Position numbers and translations under genes: made by a program
DNA from: Paragyromitra xinjiangensis
Taxonomy: Eukaryota > Ascomycota > Pezizomycetes > Pezizales > Discinaceae
DNA length: 64,000 nt
Assembly: GCA_038503065.1 (NCBI GenBank)
Contig: JBCAMK010000014.1
Span: 496,001-560,000 of the forward strand
Direction of reading: 5' to 3'
The notes under the pieces: model-generated
Seen by the model: only the letters and a program-made list of their open reading frames with translations
Databases searched by the model: none
What the model was told of the DNA's origin: nothing
Shown here: one piece after another, positions 11,701 to 23,273 of the stretch
How the letters are laid out: each line of letters begins with the position of its first letter
How positions within the stretch are numbered: position 1 is the stretch's first letter

Positions 11701-12826
11701 GTTCTGGGCAAACAACTTTAACGTTACGGTTCCCACGACGAACGGAACCGGAAGTGTCAACTGCACCGCGTACCCTGCATCAGACCCCAACCAGAAAATA
11801 TTCTGGACAAAGAATCTTGCAGACCCTCCAGGCCCAGCAGCAGGAGAATTTATGTTGGACTTGGAGCCTACGGCCCCGGATGCAGACCAGGATACATGGG
11901 ATGAGTGTCTCAGCATCATTATCCTTGGTTGGGCGCGGGGGACTATATCATACTCAAACCATGGCGATTATAACTTCAGTTTTGTACCCGGCACTTATGA
12001 AAGCACCACTCTTTTATGCCAGCAGGAGATATTCTCGGCAGACTTTGAGGTTGTGGTTGATGGAACTCAGCGTGTTCAGTCCTACAGCCGAGTCGGCCCC
12101 TTCGATATGAACGACGCAGCCCACTTCGAGGTTAATTCACTCACAAATTTTACCGCTCAAATGGGGAGGCTATTTATGGCCGGCTCTAGCGTGGGCGGAA
12201 CAAACGACGATCTTTACAACACCAAGACGGTAGATGCGTCGATGGACGAGGCCAAATTTCACAACGACAGCACAGCCGTACTCTATCCACATCTTCTTGT
12301 TGGAACGCTGTTAAATAGTACAGTATTGACCGATCCCACCACTCCGGTCCCGAAGTTTGACCTTCTTAACGAAGGCTTTCAAGATTTCTATAGACGCCTT
12401 TTCGCAATCTCCCTCAGCCTCAACTCTGACCGTATTTTCACCCATGCTAAAACGAACCGCACGATTATCGGCACTACAACCGCTGATTATAAGCGAATCT
12501 CGATGAGCAAGGCCATGTTCCTAATCGCGGCTATACTTCTGGGGATAAATATCCTGACTGCTATTGTCACTTGGGTTTTACGGCCAAAACGCTTTCTCCC
12601 TAGGTTCCCTGATAATCTTGCCAATGAGATTGGGTTTTTCTATGCTAGTCAAGCACTTCGCGATGTTAGTGGGACGGTTTCGATGTCTTCTCGGGCGCGG
12701 GAAAAGCATTTGGAAGGGTTGGGGCATAAGTATGGATATGGAGTCTACAGAGGCGAAGACGGCATGAGACATCGGGGTGTGGAGCGGCAATCGCTTTTGT
12801 CTGGGAATAACGAGTACGACTTGTAG
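8719..12826 (+). CDS. Large DUF3433-type membrane protein with two tandem copies of the domain
   Basis: Five exons (8719-8752, 8822-9335, 9395-10797, 10852-10995, 11052-12826; introns of 54-69 nt) join in frame to 1289 residues. The first half has a polar N-terminus, a span at FLAPLFLATVALIVILEII, the motif RRRHWTVFLSG followed by a span into ITPLQSAILATQIVTR, a long extracytoplasmic-looking domain with N-glycosylation sequons, and a closing span. The second half repeats the plan from VTLTITLFGLLVFLCILY, through GVQIIFSFIPTVIATLIEPLWV, to a last span at MFLIAAILLGINILTAIVTW. This layout matches the fungal DUF3433 family of surface membrane proteins, whose function is unknown. Each junction preserves conserved sequence, which supports the model. 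The gene stands alone, with over 2 kb of spacer on both sides. Confidence 0.85.
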
Positions 12827-15379
12827 GGGTGGAATCTATAAGACTAATTCTGTCGGGTGCGTGTTTTCCGGGAAATGGCGAAGTGGTTTTATGGATATTT
12901 GGGACACTTTGATAGGATGAATTGGGTTATATTCGCTTCACATTTGTGTATTGACTCTTTTGGGGACCCTGTGGCATTTTCGGAGTTTTTTTTGTACATA
13001 TCTTGACCCTTTTTGTATCTGTTAGAAGCCCATCGGATTAGGTACTTAATTTGATATTTAACATGCATTGTTATAGATAAACGTTAGAAACTATAACTTA
13101 TAAACAACCTCACGCGTCGCCTAACGCCGTACATCCAGGTGACTAATGTGAATATAAGTTTTCAACGCTACAGCAGACTTGCTTGCAAAGCCACCCATCC
13201 CGCTTATTGTAATGAAAGCTAGGGTAATTACATGGCAACTAAGTACCTTCGGGGTGCATTCGTCACTACTTTTTAGCTTTGAGTGTGGTTAGTGAGGAAT
13301 GAATACATGCAGAAATAAGCATTCTTTGTGGTTGGAGAGTTACTGTCGAGTGAGATACCGTGATCGATTCACGTGCATGTCAGGTCTAGGATTGCGCCAA
13401 TACCTTTCTTACGGTACCTGGCCCATTCACCATCCAATCGGGAAAATTCAGCATCCGTATGAATCAAGTTTCCAATAAGCCTGACCCACCGTTAGGCGGT
13501 GCCCAATGCCCCATTAAATTTTTATTAATTCTCTGATGGCTTGGAAGCTGAAACCGAAAGATTCAATCGCATAATAAGATATGCAAACTAATCGACGAGG
13601 GATCTCTTACACGACTTGTTGCTCATGTTTATTTCTGCCTTTAGCAAGACTTTCTGACCGCCGTATCTAATCATTTCCCGACGATCTTAGATATAATCAG
13701 TTTTAAGTCCAGCATCTGTGTCACCAAAATATCCTATCAAAAGCAATGGAGTGGTCAGAGTAAGTGGCAACACGGCATATTTTTGTCATTACTCGTTTAT
13801 TATCTTGCAAAATCTGACGTGGAATTATCTTGTGTTAAAGTTTGCTTTCTTTTCCCGTCATCCAAGGAGTATTATATTTTTTCTTTTTAGTTCTGGCAAA
13901 TCCTTGATCGTCCTTTTTTTTTTTTTTTTTTTTAATAATGATTTTATTATAACTAGAATTCTAGCTACAAAAGGATAGGACCCTTTATGGGTATTCATCC
14001 TAAGGCATGAGTAAACTCAGCCAAAATAAAATATAAAAATATAAAAACAAAAGTACAAGTACTAATGTTCACAAAAAATATAATAAAACCAACTGGAAAT
14101 AAATCCCCAGTCACTGCAATATACTGAACCTTGAAGCCCGCAAGAAACACGGTTGCAACAAAGCCCATCGGCTTTTCAGGGCCATCGTATAACGTGTTTT
14201 TCCGCCCGACCCTCCTTTCTCTTCACCCACACAAAAAACAAAAAAACAAAAAACAAAAACAAACACCAAACCCAAACACAAACACATCCACACGCGACAC
14301 CACCTCGCTGGTGGGTAGTTTCGTTCATCCAAACTACCAAACAAAATATGAAACACATTAATCGATACTTCTTACTTCTTTCCCTCTTCCCCTTTTACGC
14401 CCCAACCCTCCAAGACTGACAAGGGCTTTTTATCCCGGTACCAGAGTGCATACGTAGAGCCCTCCCCTTATACCCAGTCCCTCAACTGATGGACTCTACG
14501 AAGAGCCAGTACAAGATCTCTAGCTGGTAGTGGGGTGGGCCTATCGGAATTCTTGATCGTCCTTGATTAACAGAGCAGGTATTATATTTTGTCGCTTAAG
14601 ATTGCATAGCTTCGTGTTTTGAGGCGGGGTAAAGTGTTTGAATTCGAATGTGAAGTCTTTTAAACTCCTGCCCTAGTTCTGACTGAAGGCAAGCATTGGC
14701 CTTTCAAACGAAACGGTTTTTCGGAATGTATACCGAAGATCGCACAAGTACCGGGTTAGTGTCCACCCCACTGGTTGCTGATGTTTTCTGGGCCACGCAG
14801 ATAATCGAGCATATCTTTGTGAGACAGGGGAGCATGTAAAAAAAGAACCCATTCGTTCGCTTGGATGTTTAGCATGAGAGGGGATTCGACGCTGTATGGG
14901 AGCGGGGTACGTGATTGAGTCCACATCGTGGATAACAACGTGGTGGTGGTGCTATTTGCATGTTGACGTGGTGGTCTGTTGGGGGCGGATTTCGAATCGG
15001 GCTAAGGGTTCCAAACTAGCCCAAGACCTCCAAGCGCTGCTCCAGCAACCAAACAATCGCTTTCATGCGGCTGCCGAGTCACGCCTACGCTGGACGACCC
15101 AATTGTCAAGCTATATCAAGGAAACCCTATGTACGATTCCACTCATATTTTTCTTTAATGAGAGTGGGGAATGGGATGCGTTGTTAACTCGGTAGACGTG
15201 AAGTTAGGACTTGAATAAATAGCGAAACGCAACCTCGACTGCAAGTCCTTTAGTCTGTCGAGTCACGGTACCTACTATGCGAATTCCTCGAGTGTTACAG
15301 TTCAACGCCGTTCGGTAAACGCCTGGCGATAAATATCAATTCATCATTTCTGCGCCCTGTACCTATGTAGGCTTTTGCC
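12827..15379. other. Long intergenic region
   Basis: This holds the 3' end of the DUF3433 gene and about 2.5 kb of AT-rich sequence. A T homopolymer lies near 13914-13933 and an A-rich CAAAAA-type tract near 14231-14275. Frames at 14131-14419 come from that A-rich tract. The frame at 14896-15195 has no motif. No supported gene. Confidence 0.5.
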
Positions 15380-17935
15380 ATGTCGATGTTCTCCTTTTAC
15401 TATGATCAGGAGTCTTCCCCTGAATCTGAGGACGAGGAAATGGAGGGTCTGGGTGTTTATGAAGAGGGGACTTTCTACTACGAGTCTAGGACTTGCACTC
15501 CTGCTCCTCCAGAACCGTTACCGCCAGCAGTGGAGCGTATTCCTTTTGAGCTTTGGGAATTGATATTTGGGTTCGTGGCTCCAGATCTAAGAGATGATGG
15601 ATACCCTTCATTAAAGAATTTATTGAACTGTGCTTTGACTTCTCGCGTGAGTTACAACTTCCTCTAAAGTTGTTATCAACTAGTCATTTCGCATTTTATT
15701 TGGAGAAAACGTACAGAAGTCTAGACCATTTTTCTTCATATTTGGCTAACCTGTGGATTCCAATAGCATTGGGCATGCACAGCGATTCCTATGCTTTATC
15801 GAACCCATGGCTACGGGGTTCTTATGCCAACTTCGAACCGTCGGGAGCTTGGTTCTAGCTATTTCCCTATATCTCGCTCGGTAGATTTCTACAGCACTCG
15901 TGCAAGCCTTAACATGGTGAGATTATGGCGTACGCTACTACTTTCTTGCTTCACTGTATCGAGTTCTAGCGTCGAGTCTTCGAATGCAACTTTGTTCCCC
16001 TACATAAACTACGTCTCACATCTCGATGCCCGTACTCTGGTCATGGTCTTGACAGAGATTATGAAGTCTCAAAGATTAGGTGCGAAGTCATGGCTTGGGT
16101 TCGGCGTTGCGTCGTACTTTTTTGGGGGGCTGTTAGGGGGGCTGGAAGTATCTGGAGCGGGAAGAGGGGATAAGATGGTCGTTGGGGAGTCTGAGTACGA
16201 CTCTAGAAGTCCAATTTTTAGAAAGGATATCAAGATCTTTGTTGGAGATACAGCTTTAATGATTACGGATTGTGTGGCTCCCTTCGTATAGTTTGAGCTC
16301 GGATTTATAGCGAGGGACTGACGTTTGAGGGTGGTTTATCCAGTTCTGTACCCCCATATTCACCACCTCAAAGGTTTTACGATACCTGAGTTGGGTCAAT
16401 TAAGGACACACGAACCCGTCAGGATGTCGCACCCAATATCGCTTTTATCCTCCCTCGATAACCTAACACGTCTTGTAATCTCCTCTGGGTGGATGGTTTG
16501 CCCGGAACTTGGAAAAGCCATCGCTTCAATTCGGCCAACGTTGATAAACCGCAGCTTCTCACGTTCAGGGAGACAAAAGGTCCAAGCTGATACCTTCTGT
16601 CTAACGATTCTGGACTGGCGTTTCAAGACTCACTATGATCCTTCTTATGGTCGTGATGAAGATTGGGAGGTCGACCGATCATCATATGGTTGGACTTTGG
16701 GTACCTTGGAGAAGTTCTTCGATTCCCTAAACCCAAATTCTATCACTTCTTTAGACCTCGATTTCGATATACGGTATTCCCGGTTTCCTGGAAAAGATCT
16801 CGGAGGTGGACCAATCGCCCTTCGCCAGAGCCAAAGCATCAAGGCGCTGCGGTTGGCTAGGATGAGGTGTAGTAGCTTCAAGCTCTGGCGGATGCTTGTT
16901 GATATGGCAAATGCTGGTTTCGTACCACAAGCTCTGAAGTTGATAGATTTTATCGTGGAGGACAGTTCTGCTAATAGCAGGATATTTCCTGGGTGGTCAT
17001 TTGCCCCTACATTTTGGCGTGACCTTCGATCATTTGAACTTTCAAAGTTCAACGAAATGTTCCCGTTGGTTTCCGCAGTCATAGCAGCGAAAAACGCGAA
17101 CAGCTTCGATGACAGTCGCTCGCGGCGTTCTTCCGCATTTCCAACTTATGAGCTCGAGGATCTAAAACTTTCCTACGAAGACAAGCATCTTGGTCCAAAG
17201 GAATCTTATTTGCCTTTCTTCACCCATCTCCTGCCGTCACTTGGGCCCGGCTTGACCTGCTTGAAACTCCTAGACACAGATCTCAAGATGAGTGCTCAGG
17301 CTAGACCAGGGACAATCCGGTACCCGAGGGGCCCAGTTTTGCCTCGCTCGCCCCTCGAAAGCCTGACAAACTTGAAAAAATTGGTTCTTGTTGGGGATGT
17401 ATCGATTTGGCTACTTTCAGACCGCACGAGAGAGATTATGCGGACGATACGGTCGACAATCACTGAAGTCGATATTTGCTTATCAGCTAAAGATCTGAGG
17501 GATTCCAATTTATCCAAGATTTTCACTCCCTGCGAAAAGTTACAAAGGTTGATAATCAGAGCTTGGGACAAAATCATCCAGGTCGACCATCACCAGAGCG
17601 CCTCACAAAGCACTACTCCCGAGCTCTGGATTGAGTACCCCCCACTCCTGACAAACGGGAGATTTTCTCACACGTCGCTGTGGCCGATATGTGCCAAGCT
17701 TACCCCTCAAGGCGCCAGACACTATTTGAAGAAATGCAAAAGGGGCGTCGGCACAGAATCATCGCGGATGGTTTTGAAAGAATTTGCATTTTCGAAGGCA
17801 TTTTGCACCGATGCTTCTAACAAACAATGGCTGGAAGTTCAGGAGTTTATGCGGCATCGGGGAGGGAAGTTTTTGCCAATGGTATCTGTCATGGCGGGTA
17901 AGGATTGGGAGGAAGGAATCCCCCTCCCAGAATGA
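15380..17935 (+). pseudogene. F-box-like protein gene, disrupted
   Basis: A fungal F-box-like protein can be read in pieces. An acidic N-terminus leads to the F-box-like stretch RIPFELWELIFGFVAPDLRD and NCALTSR (frame 2, up to 15646). A frame-1 piece (15670-15858) follows, then frame 2 again to a TAG at 16289-16291. The same frame continues past a second stop (TGA, 16319-16321) into an intact 536-codon stretch with YPHIHHLKGFTIPELGQLRT and leucine-rich segments. No GT-AG intron with workable phase removes the TGA; candidate introns at the first shift (15647) would be only 23 or 37 nt. I therefore call it a pseudogene with at least one frameshift and two nonsense codons. An assembly error, or a shorter gene starting inside the last stretch, is possible. 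Confidence 0.6.
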
Positions 17936-18400
17936 ACTATATGTGTAACACAGCACCCCCGGTGGGTATCGAAAGATACAATTTCCTTGCGTTGATGTAT
18001 ATACCAAATTTTCTGTTCATATGTAGGAGTTTTAGTTGGAGTTTTATGTTTTTTTACCTGAGTTGGTTGTCAATAGGTTTGAGCGATACTAGTACATAAT
18101 CGTAAATCATGGTTCTTTGGAGTATAAAGCTTGCATCTGATTCGGCATAGAATCTCCCATTGGTAATGATTCGCTATCTTCATCATACTAGCGACGGAGC
18201 TTTCCATCTCATCGCATCTGATCCTTGGACATATCTAGTTTGGCATTATTTTATTCGAGCACATCCATCCCTCAAGGATACGGTACACAAATCATAAATA
18301 CCACCTTATTAAAGGCTTGAAGGTTTAATCCCATCACAAAACTTGCCCAACCTTCGCCGAGTGCTCCACTATATTCACCCAGCCCCGTTCTACCCAGACC

Positions 18401-18450
18401 AGTCATCCCAAAACCATCCTACCCGTAGCCAGAAAGTCGAAAATGTAAAT
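18401..18450 (+). repeat. Dispersed ~50-bp repeat, copy 1
   Basis: It shares the core CCGTAGCCAGAAAGT, then a nearly identical AATGTAAAT, with 20393-20438 in direct orientation about 2 kb away. Upstream flanks also match loosely (TCCCAAA, then CAT or CATTC). Confidence 0.6.
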
Positions 18451-18919
18451 TCATCTGACCACGACAGAAACTGCAACCTGGATGATGCCAAGGTCTGGCG
18501 ATTATGTTTCATCCGGAAACAAACAAAACCGCAAACCCAAGAAAGGTTTTTTCAACCCTGTCATTCCTATCCCTGTTTATGAGACCTGCATTCACCGATT
18601 AGTTCGATATCTTAGAATCTGTCAGCATGCACCTAACAACGAGTGATTCACAAACAAAGCAACACTCACCCTTGTGGAGGTGGTGGTGATGGCATCGCTA
18701 GCCACTAGGTGAATATTCGAGCAGTAGTTAGGCATTAGTATCCCTCTTATTGCCTCTGAAGGGTTGTTAGCAAAAGCACAACATTAGGAGCAATGCTACG
18801 AGATATCGGAATGGAAAAGTCAATACCGATATGAGCAGGTAACGTATTTCAGAAACCTCGTATCTAGAGCCTTGTTAAGAATCTGCCACATGCCCAACGT
18901 GGGTGAGGAAAAGGCGGTA

Positions 18920-18957
18920 TGTGGGGCTATTCAGGTGGGACATTGAATAGCCCCACA
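18920..18957. repeat. Perfect 14-bp inverted repeat (hairpin) with 10-base loop
   Basis: The left arm TGTGGGGCTATTCA (18920-18933) is exactly complementary to the right arm at 18944-18957, with a 10-base loop between. There is no T run on either side, so a terminator is not indicated. It may be the end of a decayed element. Confidence 0.8.
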
Positions 18958-19046
18958 GCAAAAGTATTCGGTGGTTGAGCTTTAAGACCTACCGGGGAGC
19001 GGATAGTGCAGGGAATGTCTCGGCTCCCCGGCTTTTGGCTAATAGA

Positions 19047-19562
19047 ATGAGCCAACTTTCAATGCTCCTGGGGCTATACCAGTTAGCAGCACTACTAATC
19101 ACCAAGATATCTCGATGCTTAACCACGAAATCCTACAGTACCTTCCCTCAAACACCAACACCTGACCACAGATGGCGATGGATAGGTTCGATAGAGCCGC
19201 TGCTAAAGACGACTTCCGGCCGGGGCGGAGCAGCGTTTTTAATGCTCAACCCGCAAAATAATACCGGCTGCCCAAACTCCAAGCAGAGGCCCTGCCAGCA
19301 GCATGAGCCAGCCTTTATGTTCCTAGGAAAACACCAGTCAGCAACACTACTAGTCACCAGAGATATCTCTCGATGCTTAACCATGGAATCCTACAATACC
19401 TTTCCTCAAACACCAGACCCTCGGTGGTGGGTAGATTCCAATGCAGGTGCTGTTGATGATTTCCGGCCAGGGCGGAGCAAAGCTTTTGATGCTCAACGCC
19501 CAAAATAATGTCGACCGGGGATTATTGTTTCAAATCCCCAACAGAGGCCCCGCCAACGACAG
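19047..19562 (+). repeat. Diverged tandem duplication, period about 256 bp
   Basis: Copy 1 (about 19047-19302) and copy 2 (19303 to about 19562) share ordered blocks: ATGAGCCA, TATCTC..CGATGCTTAACCA, TTTCCGGCC/CTTCCGGCC with GGGGCGGAGC or GGGCGGAGC, ATGCTCAAC..CAAAATAAT, and GAGGCCC..GCCA. One reading frame (18975-19508, 177 codons) runs through both copies, giving two related peptide repeats with ISRCLT..SY.TFPQTP. I see no known protein family. Degenerate copies of the TCAAC..CAAAATAAT block recur near 19981-20000 and 20030. Confidence 0.75.
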
Positions 19563-20392
19563 ACGACAACGATGGCTACATGTACATGTATCTAACTAGG
19601 GAACGTGTTGATGTGTTCATGGGATTATATTGTGGGGGAAAGGTCTAACCCTTATCAGATAAAAACAGCAGTAGCTATAATCGCACATAGAACGAAGCCT
19701 CCAGGCACTCGTGGATTGATCACTTGATCCAACAGGAAAAATTTTAAACCTGAACATTGAATACATTGAATACCACTGAAGCAACATCTGTATCAAAAAG
19801 AGAAATAGATTTTACGGGAAAGTCAGATCTCCAAAACTGCGAATACCCAAGTTTAACTAAACACCAAACCCAGTCGGCAATCATTCAATAAAACACGTCA
19901 TACAAACCGGAAGAGGCACATACAATCCCGTTCAACTAATAAATCCCAAAAGGAAACACCTTTGGAGTTCTTTTAGAGCCTAATGTTCAACCCCCAAAAT
20001 AATACAATCCGTGAGTCCCTTTGGAGCCTAATCCTCAACACCCGAAATGATATCAGGTGCAGGCGATTCTTTGTCCTAATGCCAACCCCAAAAAAATGTG
20101 AAGCCGCGTTATTTTGGGGCTTCATATTACCATGAATCATGAACTATCACGCACGCAACTATTAGCTCAATCATCCCAAATAGCCGTAGCAGAATAGAAG
20201 CTCCTGAACCTACTTTTCTATTCCTTGTACCAAATATGTGGTCAATACCCTCGATACTACATGTACTCCTCAGCTGAAGTCCTCCGCTGTTTCCCGCTGT
20301 TTTCAATCTCTAGATACATGTAATCGCGGTACATGAACCAACACCATTAAACTCATCAACCATCCAATAGAAAATAACGATAGAGAGGCATT

Positions 20393-20438
20393 TATCCCAA
20401 AGTCATTCTATCCGTAGCCAGAAAGTTGTAATGTAAAT
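20393..20438 (+). repeat. Dispersed ~50-bp repeat, copy 2
   Basis: Direct-repeat partner of 18401-18450. It carries the same CCGTAGCCAGAAAGT core. Confidence 0.6.
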
Positions 20439-21006
20439 ATCCGATCGTTGGCTTTCGAACCCGATCGAATAACTTCAGGCTTTGCGCCGTTCGTAGACTA
20501 AACACCACTAACCAACATCAGCAGTGAACCCCCAACAACCCCCCAACCCCGGAAAGAAGTCACAAACCACAACCCACAACCATGAATCTATCCCCGTGAA
20601 ACGAGACCACTATTTTCTTCTTCTAATGCTGAAGAAGGGGAGGGAAAGGTTTGAAATGCCTTATCGAAGCGGATGGATTCCTGGACTGTTCCACCTAAAT
20701 ACGATGAAGCCTATATTCGGTTTATTCGGAGCTATCAAATAATTAGCAAACACGATAAAACAACATCAGAGATAGACCAACCTTTCAATAATCACGTAAC
20801 CCCTACACCCAGAACCCATCAAAGTCAGCAATCACGATGAAGACACGAAACAGAGACGAAAGAAACCACTAACCTTGAGATAGTCCGCAACTAATCCCTA
20901 CATCCATCGAATCAGCAAACATCCATCAAACCCATAATAAAGGAAGAACCAAACCCGGAACGGGCAAACACCCAATGACTATTCCGGAACTGATCCCGCT
21001 CAAAGT

Positions 21007-21135
21007 CAATAACTAAGTCGAGCAGCTCATCAAGTATGTTTTCGCCCAAACCCAATAACTAAGCCTGGTAGCTCATCAACCCCGTTTCCGCTGGAACTCA
21101 ATAACTAAGCGAAACAGCTCATCAACAACGCTAGT
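21007..21135 (+). repeat. Three-copy ~46-bp tandem repeat
   Basis: Each unit contains CAATAACTAAG, then AGCTCATCAA about 7 bases later, then a variable part. Units begin near 21008, 21054 and 21100. Confidence 0.8.
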
Positions 21136-21249
21136 CTCATCACGCCTAAATCCGAATAGACAAGCGTCCATCGCTGCGAATCAAAAATACAGTTGTGGAT
21201 AACGCCCAGAATAGGCTGTACGAAAGAGGAGATGAAATAGATGAAGTGG

Positions 21250-21290
21250 AAAGGAAGGAGGGAAGGAGGGAAGGAGGGAAGGAGGGATGG
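21250..21290 (+). repeat. GGGAAGGA microsatellite
   Basis: This is a homopurine stretch built from GGAAGGAGGGA-type units, about 40 bp. Confidence 0.85.
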
Positions 21291-22201
21291 GGAATGGGAA
21301 GTCATCCTGAGACCGGCGAAATTTCTCTATTCCTCGGCGTAGACGGGGATCCTGTTGTCCATGGCGATGGCCTCGGCGCATGAAAGCTTTGCCAACAATG
21401 TGGGGTCATGGGGTCGATATGGCTGTGGATTGGAATTGTTTGCCCCCTTGGGGGGCGGAGGAGGTGTATGGCTTCGTGGGGCTTTGTGGATTACTGCATG
21501 TCTATGATACTTATATGTAATATGGTTTGGTGTTTGATAGTGGGGTTGTATACCGATAGTTCAATATCAATACAGCAATACCATAAACCGAACGAATAAC
21601 AATCACCAGAGAAGTGAGAACACAGAGAGCGAACACCAGCGAACAACCCCACAACACACCACACAACACCAAAAACACTATTCAAAATATATTCCAAATG
21701 CCCGAGTGAGCACCCGTGACGCCTCTCAATCCCGCCCCCCCCAAACCCCCACCTCTACTACCATCTACATCTATCCCACAAAACCCCCACACGAAAGATA
21801 ATACGGTACAAGACTGTTTATAAGGTATTACATGTATATAACTACCCGTAACAAGAAAAAGAACAGTGAAGAAAAAAGATGTAGGGAATAGTACACTACT
21901 TACCTACTCCCCCATAAAAGGAGATCGATAAGAGGATTAAAAAGGGAAGAAATGAAACGGCAGATACAAATTAAGGAATCCCCTTCACACCCATCCTCCC
22001 CGCACTCCATCATCCTGAAAATAATAGGACAAGAAGAAAAAAATCCCAAAAGCACCCACGCCTCAACTCCAGCTCTCAAAAACCTATCAACAAGACAAAA
22101 GAAACCATAGAGCCGAGTCTTTTAAAAAAAAGATTAAAGACGAAGGAAAGAAGAGAAACTCCGAAACCGAGTTATTCTTAAGCTAAGGCGTGTCCTCCAT
22201 C

Positions 22202-23273
22202 CTATCCAAAAACCTTCAAGAACCCCCAAACTCCGATCGCGCTCAACACCGGAATAGTAACATTATCATCCAGTCCAAACACATCCACCGCCTCACTAAA
22301 GCTCGCCACCAACCCAGTAACCACACTCATAACCCCCAACGCCCACCCCCCCTTTACCTCACTACCTCCAAGCGCCAACCTCCCAGCCCACGTCACCGCA
22401 CCAGCCGGATCATCCCCCCACCTCGGAGTCCCAGGAACCACACTCCCGAAAAACATCGCCGCCGTCAACGCACCAATCACAAAACTAGCTAGACTCCCCG
22501 CTAGACTCTTCCCCCTCCTAATACGGGGTGTATAGCGTCCCCAGGCACGACCAAACGTCGAAGCAGCGGTATCACACCAGGATAGCAGGAGAATAGATAA
22601 CACGGCGATATCCTTCGGGAAGACAGTCAACACGCTGATAGTCCCAACGAGATACCATACCACACCGTTCCATCCCGTCACTTCAGATTCTCGCATCAGC
22701 GCGCCGAGACAGCGGATATAAAACGAGTTGAAAGACGGCGAGTAGAAACGGAGCACATCAGCTGAAGCGATAGGCACTAACGCGGTGACTAATGGCGGGG
22801 TGATGGAAGATGGTTGATGTCCGGTACGGTATAAATGTAGGACCAAAAACCCAATCGAAACATGCAGGAGTTTACGTGGTACCTCATGTCTGTGGATCTG
22901 TCGAATGGGTTAGTTGGAGAGATATAAAAAAACGGCGCGAGCGATGTCTTACCAGTGATGAAAATTGTCTGTGGATCGGGATGAGTCCAAGCGGTGATGG
23001 CGACCGCGATAGGTTTCGCCATACCGACGCTGGGGTCGGTGGGGAAAGGTACGAGCTTAGCGGGACGGATTCGAGTGGTGGGGGAGGCGCCTTCCGTACG
23101 TGTATTGGGGAACGGGAACGAGCGCGCCGAGAGATGGAATCGCTGGAGGTCGCGGAGGTGTCGGATGAGTACCCGTCAACGAGCTTTACGTCGCTGCCGT
23201 TTCGGGTATTGAGGGATGTCGAGGATGAGGCGGGGGAGGATTCGAGTGAAGATGACATTTTGAAGGGATTCAA
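22202..23273 (-). CDS. DGK1: CTP-dependent diacylglycerol kinase Dgk1
   Basis: Two exons, 23273-22953 and 22897-22202 (55-nt intron, GTAAGA donor), give 338 residues. Dgk1 phosphorylates diacylglycerol with CTP to make phosphatidate in the ER and nuclear envelope, opposing the lipin Pah1. The protein has a Ser/Pro-rich cytosolic N-terminus of about 100 residues. A cytidylyltransferase-like membrane core follows, starting HEVPRKLLHVSIGFLVLHLY. The family signature SWCDTAASTFGRAWGRYTP is present, then RRGKSLAGSLASF and C-terminal spans. The splice junction rebuilds the conserved EVPRK block, supporting the model. A second in-frame Met (five codons on) could also serve as start. The acidic and Ser-rich N-terminus is where yeast Dgk1 is phosphorylated; regulation here is not visible. 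Confidence 0.9.

Larger units (their letters stand above)
17936..22201. other. Repeat-rich intergenic region
   Basis: About 4.3 kb without a supported gene. It contains a 38-bp hairpin (18920), a diverged 256-bp tandem duplication (19047), a dispersed 50-bp repeat (18401 and 20393), a 46-bp triple repeat (about 21007) and a GGGAAGGA microsatellite (21250). Several TACATGTA palindromes also lie here. It looks like decayed repetitive DNA. Confidence 0.6.

Noticed and set aside
14131..14419. Overlapping frames of 60-88 codons on both strands
   Set aside because: They come from an A-rich CAAAAA tract and have no motif or splice support.
19515..19545. GTTTCAAATCCCC resembling a tRNA T-arm
   Set aside because: No acceptor stem, D-arm or anticodon arm around it, and it lies inside the duplicated repeat.
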